From an uncultured Candidatus Melainabacteria bacterium (GTDB taxonomy: Bacteria; Cyanobacteriota; Vampirovibrionia; Gastranaerophilales; Gastranaerophilaceae): 64,000 bases of DNA. The notes beneath the pieces were generated by a model. That model was not told the DNA's origin and did not search any database. It saw only the letters and a list, made by a program, of their open reading frames with translations. Location: NCBI GenBank assembly GCA_934754775.1, contig CAKVIM010000010.1, positions 1 to 64,000 of the forward strand, written 5' to 3'. Shown here piece after piece: positions 1 through 7,995 of the stretch. The translations under genes were made by a program, and so were the position numbers. Position 1 is the stretch's first letter; every line of letters starts with the position of its first letter.

Positions 1-610
1 AAATATCGAACACAAGCGGTGATAATGAACCGATAACTTCATGGTCTGTAATATCAAAGCTTTCAAGAGAACGTTCCGTAAAATCAATAAAGCTTCTATG
101 ATTCAAAACGACCCCTTTTGGAGTCCCAGTAGAACCGGATGTATTAATAATACAATAAGGGTCTGTATCTATTATTTTTGCTAAAGTTGAGTCAATAAGT
201 TTTTGATTAAGTTCTTGAGCTGAAAAATCAAACTCATCAATATTCAAAATATCTACATCTTCTAACTCTGATAATTTTGAGATATTCTTTGTGTCAGTAA
301 TTATCAATTTTGGTGCTATTAAATTTACAATATTTTTAATTCTTTCAATTGGATTTTTTATATCCAAATTCATATAAATATTACCACTATACGTTATTGC
401 AATATCAGAATAAACACTCTCTATAGATTTTGGCAAGAACAAAGCAATTGGAGCTTTTTTAATACCTTTTTCAATTATAAAAGTAGCCAATTTTTTAGAT
501 TTTTCTTCTAATTCGGCAAATGTACAGTTTCTTTCCTTGTCAATGACTGCAACTTTTTTCCCCGCAATTTTCAGAGTCTCTTCCAAATATTCAACAACAT
601 TAATTTTCAT
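1..610 (-). CDS. Adenylate-forming enzyme (NRPS/DltA-type adenylation domain), partial
   Basis: The gene runs off the left edge; the first 203 residues are visible. They look like the N-terminal lobe of an ATP-dependent carboxylate-activating enzyme. The A3 phosphate-binding motif NTSGSTGTPKGV lies at about residues 156-167, and SPLVFDI at 197-203 fits the A4 core of amino-acid adenylation domains. This favours an NRPS-like or D-alanine-ligase-like enzyme over an acyl-CoA synthetase, but the substrate pocket is mostly outside the window. The start is an ATG preceded by AAGGAG. It diverges from a phosphopantetheinyl transferase gene 46 bp away, which would activate a carrier protein, so the two may belong to one carrier-protein pathway (inference). 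Confidence 0.82.
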   Translation of the reverse strand, partial: MKINVVEYLEETLKIAGKKVAVIDKERNCTFAELEEKSKKLATFIIEKGIKKAPIALFLPKSIESVYSDIAITYSGNIYMNLDIKNPIERIKNIVNLIAPKLIITDTKNISKLSELEDVDILNIDEFDFSAQELNQKLIDSTLAKIIDTDPYCIINTSGSTGTPKGVVLNHRSFIDFTERSLESFDITDHEVIGSLSPLVFDI

Positions 611-644
611 ACTTGCTCCTTATTTAATACATTAATTTTTATTA

Positions 645-656
645 TACAATAAACAT
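645..656 (+). promoter_or_regulatory. Possible -10 element abutting the acpS-like start codon
   Basis: TACAAT at 645-650 lies 6 bases before the ATG at 657, and there is no purine-rich ribosome-binding site between them. If this is the -10 box, the transcript would begin at or next to the start codon (leaderless). The -35 region is weak, so this is tentative. Confidence 0.3.
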
Positions 657-1037
657 ATGAGTATTAATATTAACCAGATAGAAATTGGCACAGACATAGA
701 AGAAATTGCACGTTTTCAGGGGAAAAGTTTGGAAAACGACAGTCATTTCTTTTCGCATATTTTTACAAACAAAGAACTTGATTACTGCTTTTCTAAATCA
801 CATCCGGCTCAACATCTTTGTGCTCGTTTTTGTGCAAAAGAAGCTATAACAAAAGCTCTGTGTGGTTTTAAAGTTAAAGATGTTCTATTAAATGATATTG
901 AGATTCTTAATGAAGAAAATGGAAGACCATATATTAATCTTGTAAAACACCCTGAATACATTATTAAAATATCACTTTCGCACACAAAAATATTTGCAAC
1001 CGCAACTGCAATTATTTACAAAATCAAAGAAAATTAA
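657..1037 (+). CDS. acpS: 4'-phosphopantetheinyl transferase, AcpS type
   Basis: The product has 126 residues, the usual AcpS length. Enzymes of this family transfer phosphopantetheine from CoA to a serine of a carrier protein in the cytoplasm. The metal-binding GTDIEEI motif is at residues 11-17, and the second signature KEAITKAL at 61-68 contains the conserved Lys-Glu pair. The C-terminal ISLSHT segment fits the family. It is divergent from an adenylation-domain gene, so it may serve either fatty-acid ACP or a dedicated carrier protein of that pathway. No Shine-Dalgarno sequence is visible before the ATG. Confidence 0.88.
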   Translation: MSININQIEIGTDIEEIARFQGKSLENDSHFFSHIFTNKELDYCFSKSHPAQHLCARFCAKEAITKALCGFKVKDVLLNDIEILNEENGRPYINLVKHPEYIIKISLSHTKIFATATAIIYKIKEN

Positions 1038-1077
1038 TTTTATTGTATAATATAATCACAGAGTTTTTGAGGTAGTT

Positions 1078-1854
1078 ATGAGTAAAAAGAAGAAGTACGA
1101 CTTTATTTTCAGCATTGGCGAGGCGTGTGCTTGTACTCAAGGTTTAAGGAAATCTGACTTGCAGTTAGGTTCTTTTCCGTTCGATTGGATGTATGGCGGA
1201 AATTTCAGCGTCAGAATTGACGTATTCCTCAATCATTTTACGCAATTTATAAACAAAGAAGATTTGATATTCCTAAACAAAACTAACAACGACCCCAAAA
1301 ATCTTTGTGATGTCTACCAAAATAAAAAAAATGGATTAACTTTTAACCACGACTTCAAAACAAATGTAGATTTTGACAAGATGTATGATGAAGTTGCTGC
1401 AAAATACAATCGCAGAATAAAAAGGTTATTCGAAAACATCGACAAAGCTCAATCAATCTTACTTGTTTATCAAGAAGCGACAATCACTGAAACCAAGCTT
1501 TCTGATGACTCTATTCTTTTAGAAGCCCTTGATAAAATCAAATCAAAATACCCGCAAAAAAAAATTAATATTCTCTATATAGCAAGCGACTTATCTATGA
1601 AACCCGGAACATACAAAGAATACGAAATTTCTGAAAACATAACAAAAGTTGTTGGAAACTACAAAGAAATAAAAGCTAATGCACCGGCACATGCAGTGCT
1701 TGTTAAATTTTTCAAAAAATATTACAAAAATTATTCTCTAAATATGCCACTATTAAAGAGGTTAAAAATAATACTTCAACGTCTTATCATCAGAAATATT
1801 CCGATAAGAAAATTAAGATACGACTTAAGAGAAAAATATCATATCACATACTAA
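1078..1854 (+). CDS. DUF1796-like putative papain-like cysteine peptidase
   Basis: The 258-residue protein has the N-terminal signature SIGEAC (12-17) followed by FPFDWM (33-38), which I recognise from DUF1796, a family annotated as putative papain-like cysteine peptidases and often found in polysaccharide clusters. Cys17 would be the candidate nucleophile. There is no signal peptide, so it is probably cytoplasmic. A GAGG site precedes the ATG, and TATAAT boxes lie just upstream. It sits 13 bp before rfbC and may be cotranscribed with it. The biochemical activity is not established; the family link rests on the two motifs only. Confidence 0.6.
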   Translation: MSKKKKYDFIFSIGEACACTQGLRKSDLQLGSFPFDWMYGGNFSVRIDVFLNHFTQFINKEDLIFLNKTNNDPKNLCDVYQNKKNGLTFNHDFKTNVDFDKMYDEVAAKYNRRIKRLFENIDKAQSILLVYQEATITETKLSDDSILLEALDKIKSKYPQKKINILYIASDLSMKPGTYKEYEISENITKVVGNYKEIKANAPAHAVLVKFFKKYYKNYSLNMPLLKRLKIILQRLIIRNIPIRKLRYDLREKYHITY

Positions 1855-1867
1855 GAGAGGATTTGAG

Positions 1868-2419
1868 ATGCCATTTGAATTTGAAAAACAAACAATAGAG
1901 GACGTTATACTGGTTAAACCGAAAGTTTTTGGCGACAATCGTGGTTTTTTCATGGAAACATACAAAAAATCTGATTTTTTCGCTAACGGTATTGAAGTGG
2001 AATTCAATCAAGATAATCATTCCAAATCTTCAGCACACGTATTAAGAGGACTTCATTTTCAAAAAGCCCCTCACGGTCAAGCAAAACTGGTCAGATGTTC
2101 AAGAGGTAAAATATATGACATTGCTGTTGATATAAGAAAAGGCTCAAAAACATTCGGAAGCTACGTTAAAGTCGAGCTTTCAGAAGCAAACAAACATATG
2201 CTATTCATACCGGAAGGCTTTGCTCACGGATTTGTCGTACTATCAGAAGAAGCCGAATTGATTTACAAAGCAAGCGGCGAATATTGTCCTCAAGCTGACT
2301 GTGGTATAATATGGAATGATGAGGATATTAATATCGACTGGGAAATCGACTTTGAGCCGATTTTATCCGAAAAAGATAAAGTACAAAAAACATTAAAAGA
2401 AATTACAAAAGAATTATAG
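1868..2419 (+). CDS. rfbC: dTDP-4-dehydrorhamnose 3,5-epimerase
   Basis: RmlC-family epimerase of 183 residues, full length. It epimerises C3 and C5 of dTDP-4-keto-6-deoxyglucose. RGLHFQ at residues 60-65 carries the catalytic His63, and FIPEGFAHGF is the typical cupin strand. First of the three sugar-nucleotide genes; the SD is GAGAGG. The next gene in the rhamnose pathway, rfbD, is not in the window, so the epimerised product may be used by an enzyme encoded elsewhere. Confidence 0.95.
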   Translation: MPFEFEKQTIEDVILVKPKVFGDNRGFFMETYKKSDFFANGIEVEFNQDNHSKSSAHVLRGLHFQKAPHGQAKLVRCSRGKIYDIAVDIRKGSKTFGSYVKVELSEANKHMLFIPEGFAHGFVVLSEEAELIYKASGEYCPQADCGIIWNDEDINIDWEIDFEPILSEKDKVQKTLKEITKEL

Positions 2420-2428
2420 GAGTAAATT

Positions 2429-3412
2429 ATGACAACTATTCTGGTTACAGGTGGTGCGGGATTTATAGGAAGCTGTTTTGTCAGACATGAACTAAAAAAA
2501 CATCCGGACTACAAAATCATTAACCTTGATGCACTTACATATTGTGGGAATTTGGAAAACTTAAAGGATATTGAAAGCAACCCAAATTACACATTTGTGC
2601 ACGGGAACATCTGTGACAGAAACCTTGTTAGAGATTTAGTAAAAGAATCAGATTGTGTTGTGAACTTTGCTGCAGAATCTCACGTAGACAACTCAATCAA
2701 GCATCCGGAAATTTTTGTTGAAACTAACGTACAAGGTACATTGAACTTGCTTCAGGCATCAAAAGAATTGGGCGTTGAACGTTATCTGCAAGTTTCAACG
2801 GATGAAGTTTACGGAACTCTCGGCAAAACAGGTTACTTCTACGAAACAACCCCACTTGCTCCAAACAGTCCTTATTCAGCCTCAAAAGCAAGTGCAGACA
2901 TGTTAGTTAGAGCATACAGAGAAACTTATGGTATGCCAACCTTAAACACTCGCTGCTCAAATAACTACGGACCTTATCAATATCCTGAGAAATTAATTCC
3001 ATTCTTTATTTCACAATTATTAAAAGGCGAAAAAGTTCCTGTATACGGAGATGGACTTAACGTAAGGGATTGGTTATACGTATATGACCACTGCGAAGCA
3101 ATTGATGTAGTTCTTCACAAAGGAAAAGTCGGCGAGGTTTACAACATCGGCGGACACAACGAGAAAACGAATATGGAAATTACACGTCTTATTTTGGAAG
3201 CTATGGGCAAAGACGAATCTTCTATTAAATATGTAGAAGATAGACTCGGCCACGACAGGAGATACGCTATTTCTAACGATAAGATTACATCTGAATTAGG
3301 TTGGAAACCGTCTTTAACATTTGAAGAAGGCATCAAAATCACTATTGACTGGTATTTGAAGAATCAGGACTGGATGAAACACATTGAAGAAAAGAAAGCG
3401 AGTTTAGTCTAA
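2429..3412 (+). CDS. rfbB: dTDP-glucose 4,6-dehydratase
   Basis: Short-chain dehydrogenase/reductase-family dehydratase of 327 residues that converts dTDP-glucose to dTDP-4-keto-6-deoxyglucose. The NAD-binding GGAGFIG is at residues 8-14, STDEVYG at 123-129 supplies the Asp/Glu pair, and YSASK at 149-153 gives the catalytic Tyr and Lys. It lies 9 bp after rfbC with an AGGAG site, and its stop overlaps the rfbA start. Its product is the common precursor for both rhamnose (with rfbC) and Fuc4N (with wecE at 6841). Confidence 0.96.
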   Translation: MTTILVTGGAGFIGSCFVRHELKKHPDYKIINLDALTYCGNLENLKDIESNPNYTFVHGNICDRNLVRDLVKESDCVVNFAAESHVDNSIKHPEIFVETNVQGTLNLLQASKELGVERYLQVSTDEVYGTLGKTGYFYETTPLAPNSPYSASKASADMLVRAYRETYGMPTLNTRCSNNYGPYQYPEKLIPFFISQLLKGEKVPVYGDGLNVRDWLYVYDHCEAIDVVLHKGKVGEVYNIGGHNEKTNMEITRLILEAMGKDESSIKYVEDRLGHDRRYAISNDKITSELGWKPSLTFEEGIKITIDWYLKNQDWMKHIEEKKASLV

Positions 3413-4278
3413 TGAAGGGAATAGTTTTAGCCGGCGGAGCAGGAACAAGACTGTATCCGACCACAATTACCGTTTCAAAACAATTATTGCCTGTATACGA
3501 TAAACCAATGATTTATCACCCGATTTCAGTTTTAATGCTGGCAGGAATTCGTGACATCTTGATAATTTCAACTCCGCACGATTTACCGAATTTTAAAGCC
3601 CTATTAGGGGACGGTTCCCAATTTGGCGTAAAATTTTCTTACAAAGAACAGCCTAGCCCTGACGGATTGGCTCAAGCATTTATTCTTGGCGAAGAATTTA
3701 TCGGCGATGATTCCGCCGCACTTATTCTTGGCGACAACATTTTTTACGGTGCAGGATTTTCTGCTCAACTGAAAAAGGCCGTACAAAACGCTCAACAAAA
3801 TAAAGAAGCTACTGTTTTCGGTTATTTGGTTAAAGACCCTGAAAGATTTGGCGTTGTTGAATTTGACGAAGAAGGCAAAGCTATTTCTATCGAAGAAAAA
3901 CCGGAGAAACCAAAATCTAATTACGCTGTAACCGGTTTGTATTTCTACGATAACAGCGTTATTGAGTACGCAAAATCTCTAAAACCTTCTAAGAGAGGCG
4001 AACTTGAAATTACCGACTTGAACAGAATCTATTTAGAAAAAGGCAAACTTAATGTCGAAAAATTTGGAAGAGGTTTTGCTTGGTTAGATACAGGAACACA
4101 TAAGTCTTTATTGCAAGCAGGACAATATGTTCAGACAATTGAAGAAAACCAAGGAATTAAGATTGCCTGCTTAGAAGAAATCGCTATTCGTATGGGATTT
4201 TTAACAAAAGAAGAAGTAATAAAAAACATTTCTAAATACAAAAATAATGAATATTACAAATACGTTTTAGCACTCTAA
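3412..4278 (+). CDS. rfbA: Glucose-1-phosphate thymidylyltransferase
   Basis: The 288-residue protein carries the nucleotidyltransferase motif [11 protein letters not shown] near residues 6-16 and [12 protein letters not shown] shortly after, both diagnostic of RmlA. It makes dTDP-glucose from dTTP and glucose-1-phosphate, the first committed step. Its ATG overlaps the rfbB stop, indicating translational coupling. A 17-bp hairpin ending in six T residues follows at 4300-4342 and probably terminates the operon. Confidence 0.96.
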   Translation: MKGIVLAGGAGTRLYPTTITVSKQLLPVYDKPMIYHPISVLMLAGIRDILIISTPHDLPNFKALLGDGSQFGVKFSYKEQPSPDGLAQAFILGEEFIGDDSAALILGDNIFYGAGFSAQLKKAVQNAQQNKEATVFGYLVKDPERFGVVEFDEEGKAISIEEKPEKPKSNYAVTGLYFYDNSVIEYAKSLKPSKRGELEITDLNRIYLEKGKLNVEKFGRGFAWLDTGTHKSLLQAGQYVQTIEENQGIKIACLEEIAIRMGFLTKEEVIKNISKYKNNEYYKYVLAL

Positions 4279-4299
4279 ATTAGTGAGTTAGACAATATC

Positions 4300-4342
4300 A
4301 AAAAATCCTTTAATGAGCATAAATATCATTGGAGGATTTTTT
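4300..4342 (+). terminator. Terminator-like hairpin that also buries the next gene's ribosome-binding site
   Basis: Left arm 4300-4316 pairs with 4326-4342 over 17 positions, two of them G-U, around a 9-base loop (4317-4325). The arm ends in T6, as in an intrinsic terminator for rfbA. The GGAGG ribosome-binding site of the following gene (4331-4335) lies inside the 3' arm, two bases from its ATG at 4345. Confidence 0.8.
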
Positions 4343-4344
4343 AT

Positions 4345-4938
4345 ATGTATCGTTTCTTTTTAGCGTTAATAATTTTGAGCGGATTTTTATCACAAGCTTT
4401 TGCGGGAACAAGAACCATTGTTACCAGAACCCCGATTTATAGTCCTTATTATCAAAGGAATTACGCACCTTGTCCTAACTACAGAAGCAGAAATATGTTT
4501 TTACCGGCAAGGCATAACGCTTCAATTTTCCCAGATATAAGTGATTTAGAAAAATATTCTATGAACAGAAGTTTTTCCGGCGAGAATGATATTCAGAGAT
4601 TGCAAAGACTTGAAATGCAAGCCTTTGGTGCAATACAGCAAGGGGACATTCAATCCAGATATGAGAATGTTAGAGGAGCGATTTTAGCAAGACCCAAAGA
4701 TAACTATAAGACCTCTCTTTTACGTGGCATAGGGAATTATTTTGCAGGACAAATGACAGGCTACACACCATCTCTGGGAAGTTCTTCACCATTTAATAAC
4801 TCCGGATTTTCATATTATCCGTATCCGACAACCTATGACAACACTGCTGGCGTAGAATTCTCAAGCCCGTTCCACAGCGGTTATCGAGTAAATAATTATA
4901 GCACAGGTTCTTCAAGCGGAGTCCGAATCTTGGACTAA
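4345..4938 (+). CDS. Exported protein of unknown function
   Basis: I do not recognise a named family. The 197-residue protein starts with a clear signal peptide (residues 1-20, ending SQAFA). The mature part is Tyr/Ser/Asn rich with a central helical segment around residues 75-115 containing RLQRLEMQAFG, similar to RLERLE-type motifs I associate with exported proteins of the cyanobacterial/melainabacterial group (recollection, not searched). The C-terminal third is low complexity and probably disordered. The GGAGG ribosome-binding site is inside a strong hairpin, so translation may be conditional. Its stop overlaps the convergent sigma-factor gene by 4 bp. Confidence 0.7.
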   Translation: MYRFFLALIILSGFLSQAFAGTRTIVTRTPIYSPYYQRNYAPCPNYRSRNMFLPARHNASIFPDISDLEKYSMNRSFSGENDIQRLQRLEMQAFGAIQQGDIQSRYENVRGAILARPKDNYKTSLLRGIGNYFAGQMTGYTPSLGSSSPFNNSGFSYYPYPTTYDNTAGVEFSSPFHSGYRVNNYSTGSSSGVRILD

Positions 4939-5753
4939 ATAATACTGCGTTTAAGTCTTTCGGAACGATTTTCGCTTAGCAAGTTTTTGAGTTTCATGAT
5001 AGCTTGTGCGTGAAGCTGCGATATTCTTGATTCAGAAACATTAATTGCTTCGCCAATTTCTTTTAGGGTCATGTTTTCGTGGTAGTAAAGAACCATAATA
5101 GTTCTCTCTCGTTCAGGTAATCTTTTCAAAGCGTCCTCCAGCTCCTTCTTAACATCCTTTTCTTCCAATTGTTCGTGAGGAGCCAAATTATGTGAATCCT
5201 GAATGGTATCAATAATTTCAATATCCCCGTCCGTTGAACCTTTTTTGTCATATATTGATGTAACGGTTGTGTCGTCAGACAGAAGCTGTTCGACTTTTTC
5301 TTTCTCTATTCCTAAATAGTTCGCAATTTCAGTGTTGGTTGCACTACGTCCGAATTGTTTTTTAAGCACCTCTTGTGCTTCTTTGACATCTTTAATCTTT
5401 TTACGCACACTTCTTGGCAAAAAATCTTGAGAACGAATCTTGTCAATTATGTTTCCTCTAATTCTTACAAGAGCATAGGTTTCAAATCTTGCACCCATTT
5501 TTGGAGTATATTTTTCTACAGCATCAATTAAGCCTTCCACGCCATAACTTGAAATATCTTCATATGAAAATGTTGGCGGAAGTGCAACTTTTACACGACC
5601 AACAACATATCTTGTAAGATATATGTATTGAAGTATTAGGGCATCACGGAGTTCCTTATTATTGTGGTCATCAAAATAACGAGTCCACATTTCTGTCAAC
5701 TCTTCATTCGAAGCACGTTTTATTTTATTGTAAGAAGTGTCTAGTTCTTCCAT
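4935..5753 (-). CDS. fliA: RNA polymerase sigma-28 factor (FliA/WhiG family)
   Basis: The 272-residue protein has the order sigma region 2, 3, 4 without region 1, typical of FliA/WhiG factors (slightly longer than the usual 240-260). Region 2 reads YEDISSYGVEGLIDAVEKY, region 3 follows RSVRKK, and region 4 ends in a helix-turn-helix (TLKEIGEAINVSESRISQL, about 225-243). It should direct transcription of late flagellar genes. A near-perfect sigma-28 promoter precedes the flagellin gene in this window (26275-26301). The gene stands among sugar-nucleotide and glycosyltransferase genes rather than in a flagellar operon. Start ATG has GAGGG very close upstream. Confidence 0.88.
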   Translation of the reverse strand: MEELDTSYNKIKRASNEELTEMWTRYFDDHNNKELRDALILQYIYLTRYVVGRVKVALPPTFSYEDISSYGVEGLIDAVEKYTPKMGARFETYALVRIRGNIIDKIRSQDFLPRSVRKKIKDVKEAQEVLKKQFGRSATNTEIANYLGIEKEKVEQLLSDDTTVTSIYDKKGSTDGDIEIIDTIQDSHNLAPHEQLEEKDVKKELEDALKRLPERERTIMVLYYHENMTLKEIGEAINVSESRISQLHAQAIMKLKNLLSENRSERLKRSII

Positions 5754-5901
5754 CCCTCTGTCCTAATACATGTCTCATTCTATTGTAACGTTTTGTAACG
5801 AAAATACTATCGTGTATATGGATGAAATTGTTGTCATTTTACTAAAGAGTTGATTATAAGCGTTTTTCAAGGAGATAAGGGGATTTATTCCATTATTCCT
5901 A

Positions 5902-6060
5902 TTTACAATAAATCTTGAAAAGATATGATAATATTATAGGCTTGAGTCGTAAACAAGAAATTTATAAAACTTATGAGAGTAAAGCCAAGGCTCAATGTAA
6001 TCTGCGTAACATGCGACTATAGAGCTTACATCACAAAACATTGGGCGATCAAGGAAAGGA
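5902..6060 (+). promoter_or_regulatory. Candidate promoter and structured 5' leader of the GT2-like gene
   Basis: The 312-bp gap between the sigma gene and the next start has no convincing ORF. TTTACA (5902-5907) and TATGAT (5924-5929) are spaced 16 bp and could form a promoter with a start near 5937. Immediately after, CTTGAGTCG (5941-5949) pairs with CGATCAAG (6046-6053) with one bulge, and CTCAATGT (5991-5998) pairs with the adjacent ACATTGGG (6038-6045, one G-U). The 3' arm runs into the ribosome-binding site GGAAAGGA (6053-6060). I could not match it to a known riboswitch class. Confidence 0.35.
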
Positions 6061-6065
6061 TATAA

Positions 6066-6857
6066 ATGGCTGAGTTTGAACCAAAGAAAATAAGCGTTAT
6101 TATTCCGACCTTGCAAAGAGATGTTACCGTTTTGAATAATCTTATTGCAAGCTTTCTGAGAGATGACGCAGTTGGCGAAATTTTGGTCATCGATAATTCA
6201 ACAAAAGGCTTTAATTACAATGACAATAGAGTGCGAGTGATTGTCCCACAAGAAAACATGTTTGTTAATCCAAGTTGGAACTATGGAGTAGAAAATTCTA
6301 AATATGAGTACATCGCACTTGCAAACGACGATATCAAGATTCCGGATAGACTTTGCACTAGGGTTTTGGAAAAAATTACGGATGAAATCGGTATTATTGG
6401 AATGTCATCAAAAAATGTTATTGACACTCGAGATAAAAATGGAAACGCAATTCTGGACATTAGCACCATAGAGCTTAATGAAGCCGAAGAAATTAAACTT
6501 GAACCAACAGAATTTAGAACATTAAGCTACGGAGTTTTGATGTTCTTTAAGAAAACAAGCTACGTCGAAATACCAAACGAATTAAAAATATTCTTTGGAG
6601 ATGACTGGATTATAGAACAAGCAAAAAAACTCGGTAAACAAAACGCAGTTGCTGCTGGTGCCAATATCTATCATTTAGGTTCTTTATCTTCAGGCGAATT
6701 TACTGATTTTGGACGCAAGGAGAAAAAAATCTTCTTCAAACATCTAATTCCTTTTCATAAACGAATTTTTAGCATATACAAAAGCTACACTCACACTACA
6801 TATTTTATTCTTTTCATGAGTTTTGCTATAAGGAGAAAAAATGCAAACAGCAACTAA
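6066..6857 (+). CDS. Glycosyltransferase family 2-like protein
   Basis: The 263-residue protein begins with the GT-A nucleotide-binding strand ISVIIPTLQ (residues 9-17) and has an ALANDDI segment near residue 92 where GT2 enzymes place the DXD metal motif. It probably transfers a sugar from a nucleotide donor. It overlaps the wecE start by 17 bp, so the two are coupled. A clear paralogue lies at 59420-60352: both share SVIIPT, EILVI, VRVI-PQ, FVN-SWN-GV, NDDI and an IP-ELKI-x-GD segment. Acceptor and donor are unknown; association with wecE suggests an amino-sugar glycan. Confidence 0.75.
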   Translation: MAEFEPKKISVIIPTLQRDVTVLNNLIASFLRDDAVGEILVIDNSTKGFNYNDNRVRVIVPQENMFVNPSWNYGVENSKYEYIALANDDIKIPDRLCTRVLEKITDEIGIIGMSSKNVIDTRDKNGNAILDISTIELNEAEEIKLEPTEFRTLSYGVLMFFKKTSYVEIPNELKIFFGDDWIIEQAKKLGKQNAVAAGANIYHLGSLSSGEFTDFGRKEKKIFFKHLIPFHKRIFSIYKSYTHTTYFILFMSFAIRRKNANSN

Positions 6858-7995
6858 TCTTAAAAATATACCGTTCAACAAACCTCATTTTTCTGACGCA
6901 GAAATTAATAATGTAATTGCGGCAATTCAGTCAGGAAAAATTTGCGGAGACGGAAAATTTACACATCTTTGCAATGATTGGTTCAAAGAAAATATCGGCA
7001 AAAACACTCTTTTAACAACTTCTTGCACATCTGCTCTTGAGATGATGGCTATATTGCTTGATGCAAAAGTTGGTGACGAAGTAATAATGCCATCATTCAC
7101 GTTTGTATCAACGGCAAATGCGTTTGTATTAAGAGGCTTAGTTCCTGTTTTTGTAGATATACGTCCAGATACTTTAAATCTCGACGAAGAAAAAGTTGAA
7201 GCAGCAATAACAGAACGAACAAAAGCAATCGTACCTGTTCACTACGCCGGTGTTGGTTGCAACATGGATAGACTAAAAGCTATTGCAAAAAAACATAACC
7301 TATATCTATTTGAAGATGCTGCACAAGGGTTTGGTTCAATGTACAAAGGACAGCACTTAGGAACAATAGGAGATTTAGGAACATACAGTTTTCACGAGAC
7401 CAAAAATATAGTTTCCGGCGAAGGCGGCTGTTTGATTATTAATAATGAAGATTTTCTTGAAAGAGCCGAAATAATCAGAGAGAAAGGAACTAATCGTTCT
7501 AAATTTTTCAGAGGTCAGGTTGATAAATACACTTGGGTAGATATTGGCTCATCTTATCTTCCTTCTGAAATGATTGCTGCATATCTTTATGCCCAACTAC
7601 AAAGAGCAAACGAAATTAACGGCAGAAGAATGGACATTTGGAACACTTATAACACCTTCTTTGAAAAATATGAAAAACAAGGGATTATCAGACGTCCTAT
7701 AATTCCTCAAGATTGCACGCATAATGCTCATATGTACTATATTTTATTCAACGATTTAGAAACAAGAACAGAATTCATAAATTATCTAAAATATAATGGC
7801 ATAACATCATCATTCCACTATATACCACTGCATTCTGCTCCGGCCGGTAAAAAATATGCAAGGACAAGTGGCGAGTTAGCTGTTACAAATAAAATAAGCG
7901 ATACATTAGTAAGATTACCTATGTTCTATGATTTAACTGAAAATGAACTTAATAGAATATTAGCAACTGTAAAAAAATTTTTTGAGGAAGCATGA
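6841..7995 (+). CDS. wecE: dTDP-4-amino-4,6-dideoxygalactose transaminase (WecE/RffA)
   Basis: PLP-dependent sugar aminotransferase of the DegT/DnrJ/EryC1/StrS family, 384 residues. Long stretches match what I recall of E. coli WecE, including the PSFTFVSTANAFVLRG region (84-99), VPVHYAGV and REKGTNRS. The PLP lysine is expected at Lys188 in SFHETKN, with the ring-binding Asp159 in FEDAAQG. It converts dTDP-4-keto-6-deoxyglucose, the RfbB product, to dTDP-Fuc4N with glutamate as donor. Located between two glycosyltransferases, it points to a Fuc4N-containing surface polymer. Overlaps neighbours on both sides. Confidence 0.93.
   Translation: MQTATNLKNIPFNKPHFSDAEINNVIAAIQSGKICGDGKFTHLCNDWFKENIGKNTLLTTSCTSALEMMAILLDAKVGDEVIMPSFTFVSTANAFVLRGLVPVFVDIRPDTLNLDEEKVEAAITERTKAIVPVHYAGVGCNMDRLKAIAKKHNLYLFEDAAQGFGSMYKGQHLGTIGDLGTYSFHETKNIVSGEGGCLIINNEDFLERAEIIREKGTNRSKFFRGQVDKYTWVDIGSSYLPSEMIAAYLYAQLQRANEINGRRMDIWNTYNTFFEKYEKQGIIRRPIIPQDCTHNAHMYYILFNDLETRTEFINYLKYNGITSSFHYIPLHSAPAGKKYARTSGELAVTNKISDTLVRLPMFYDLTENELNRILATVKKFFEEA

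Noticed and set aside
5934..6116. 60-codon minus-strand frame between the sigma factor and the GT2 gene
   Set aside because: No ribosome-binding site, it overlaps the start of a clear gene, and it shows no protein-like pattern.
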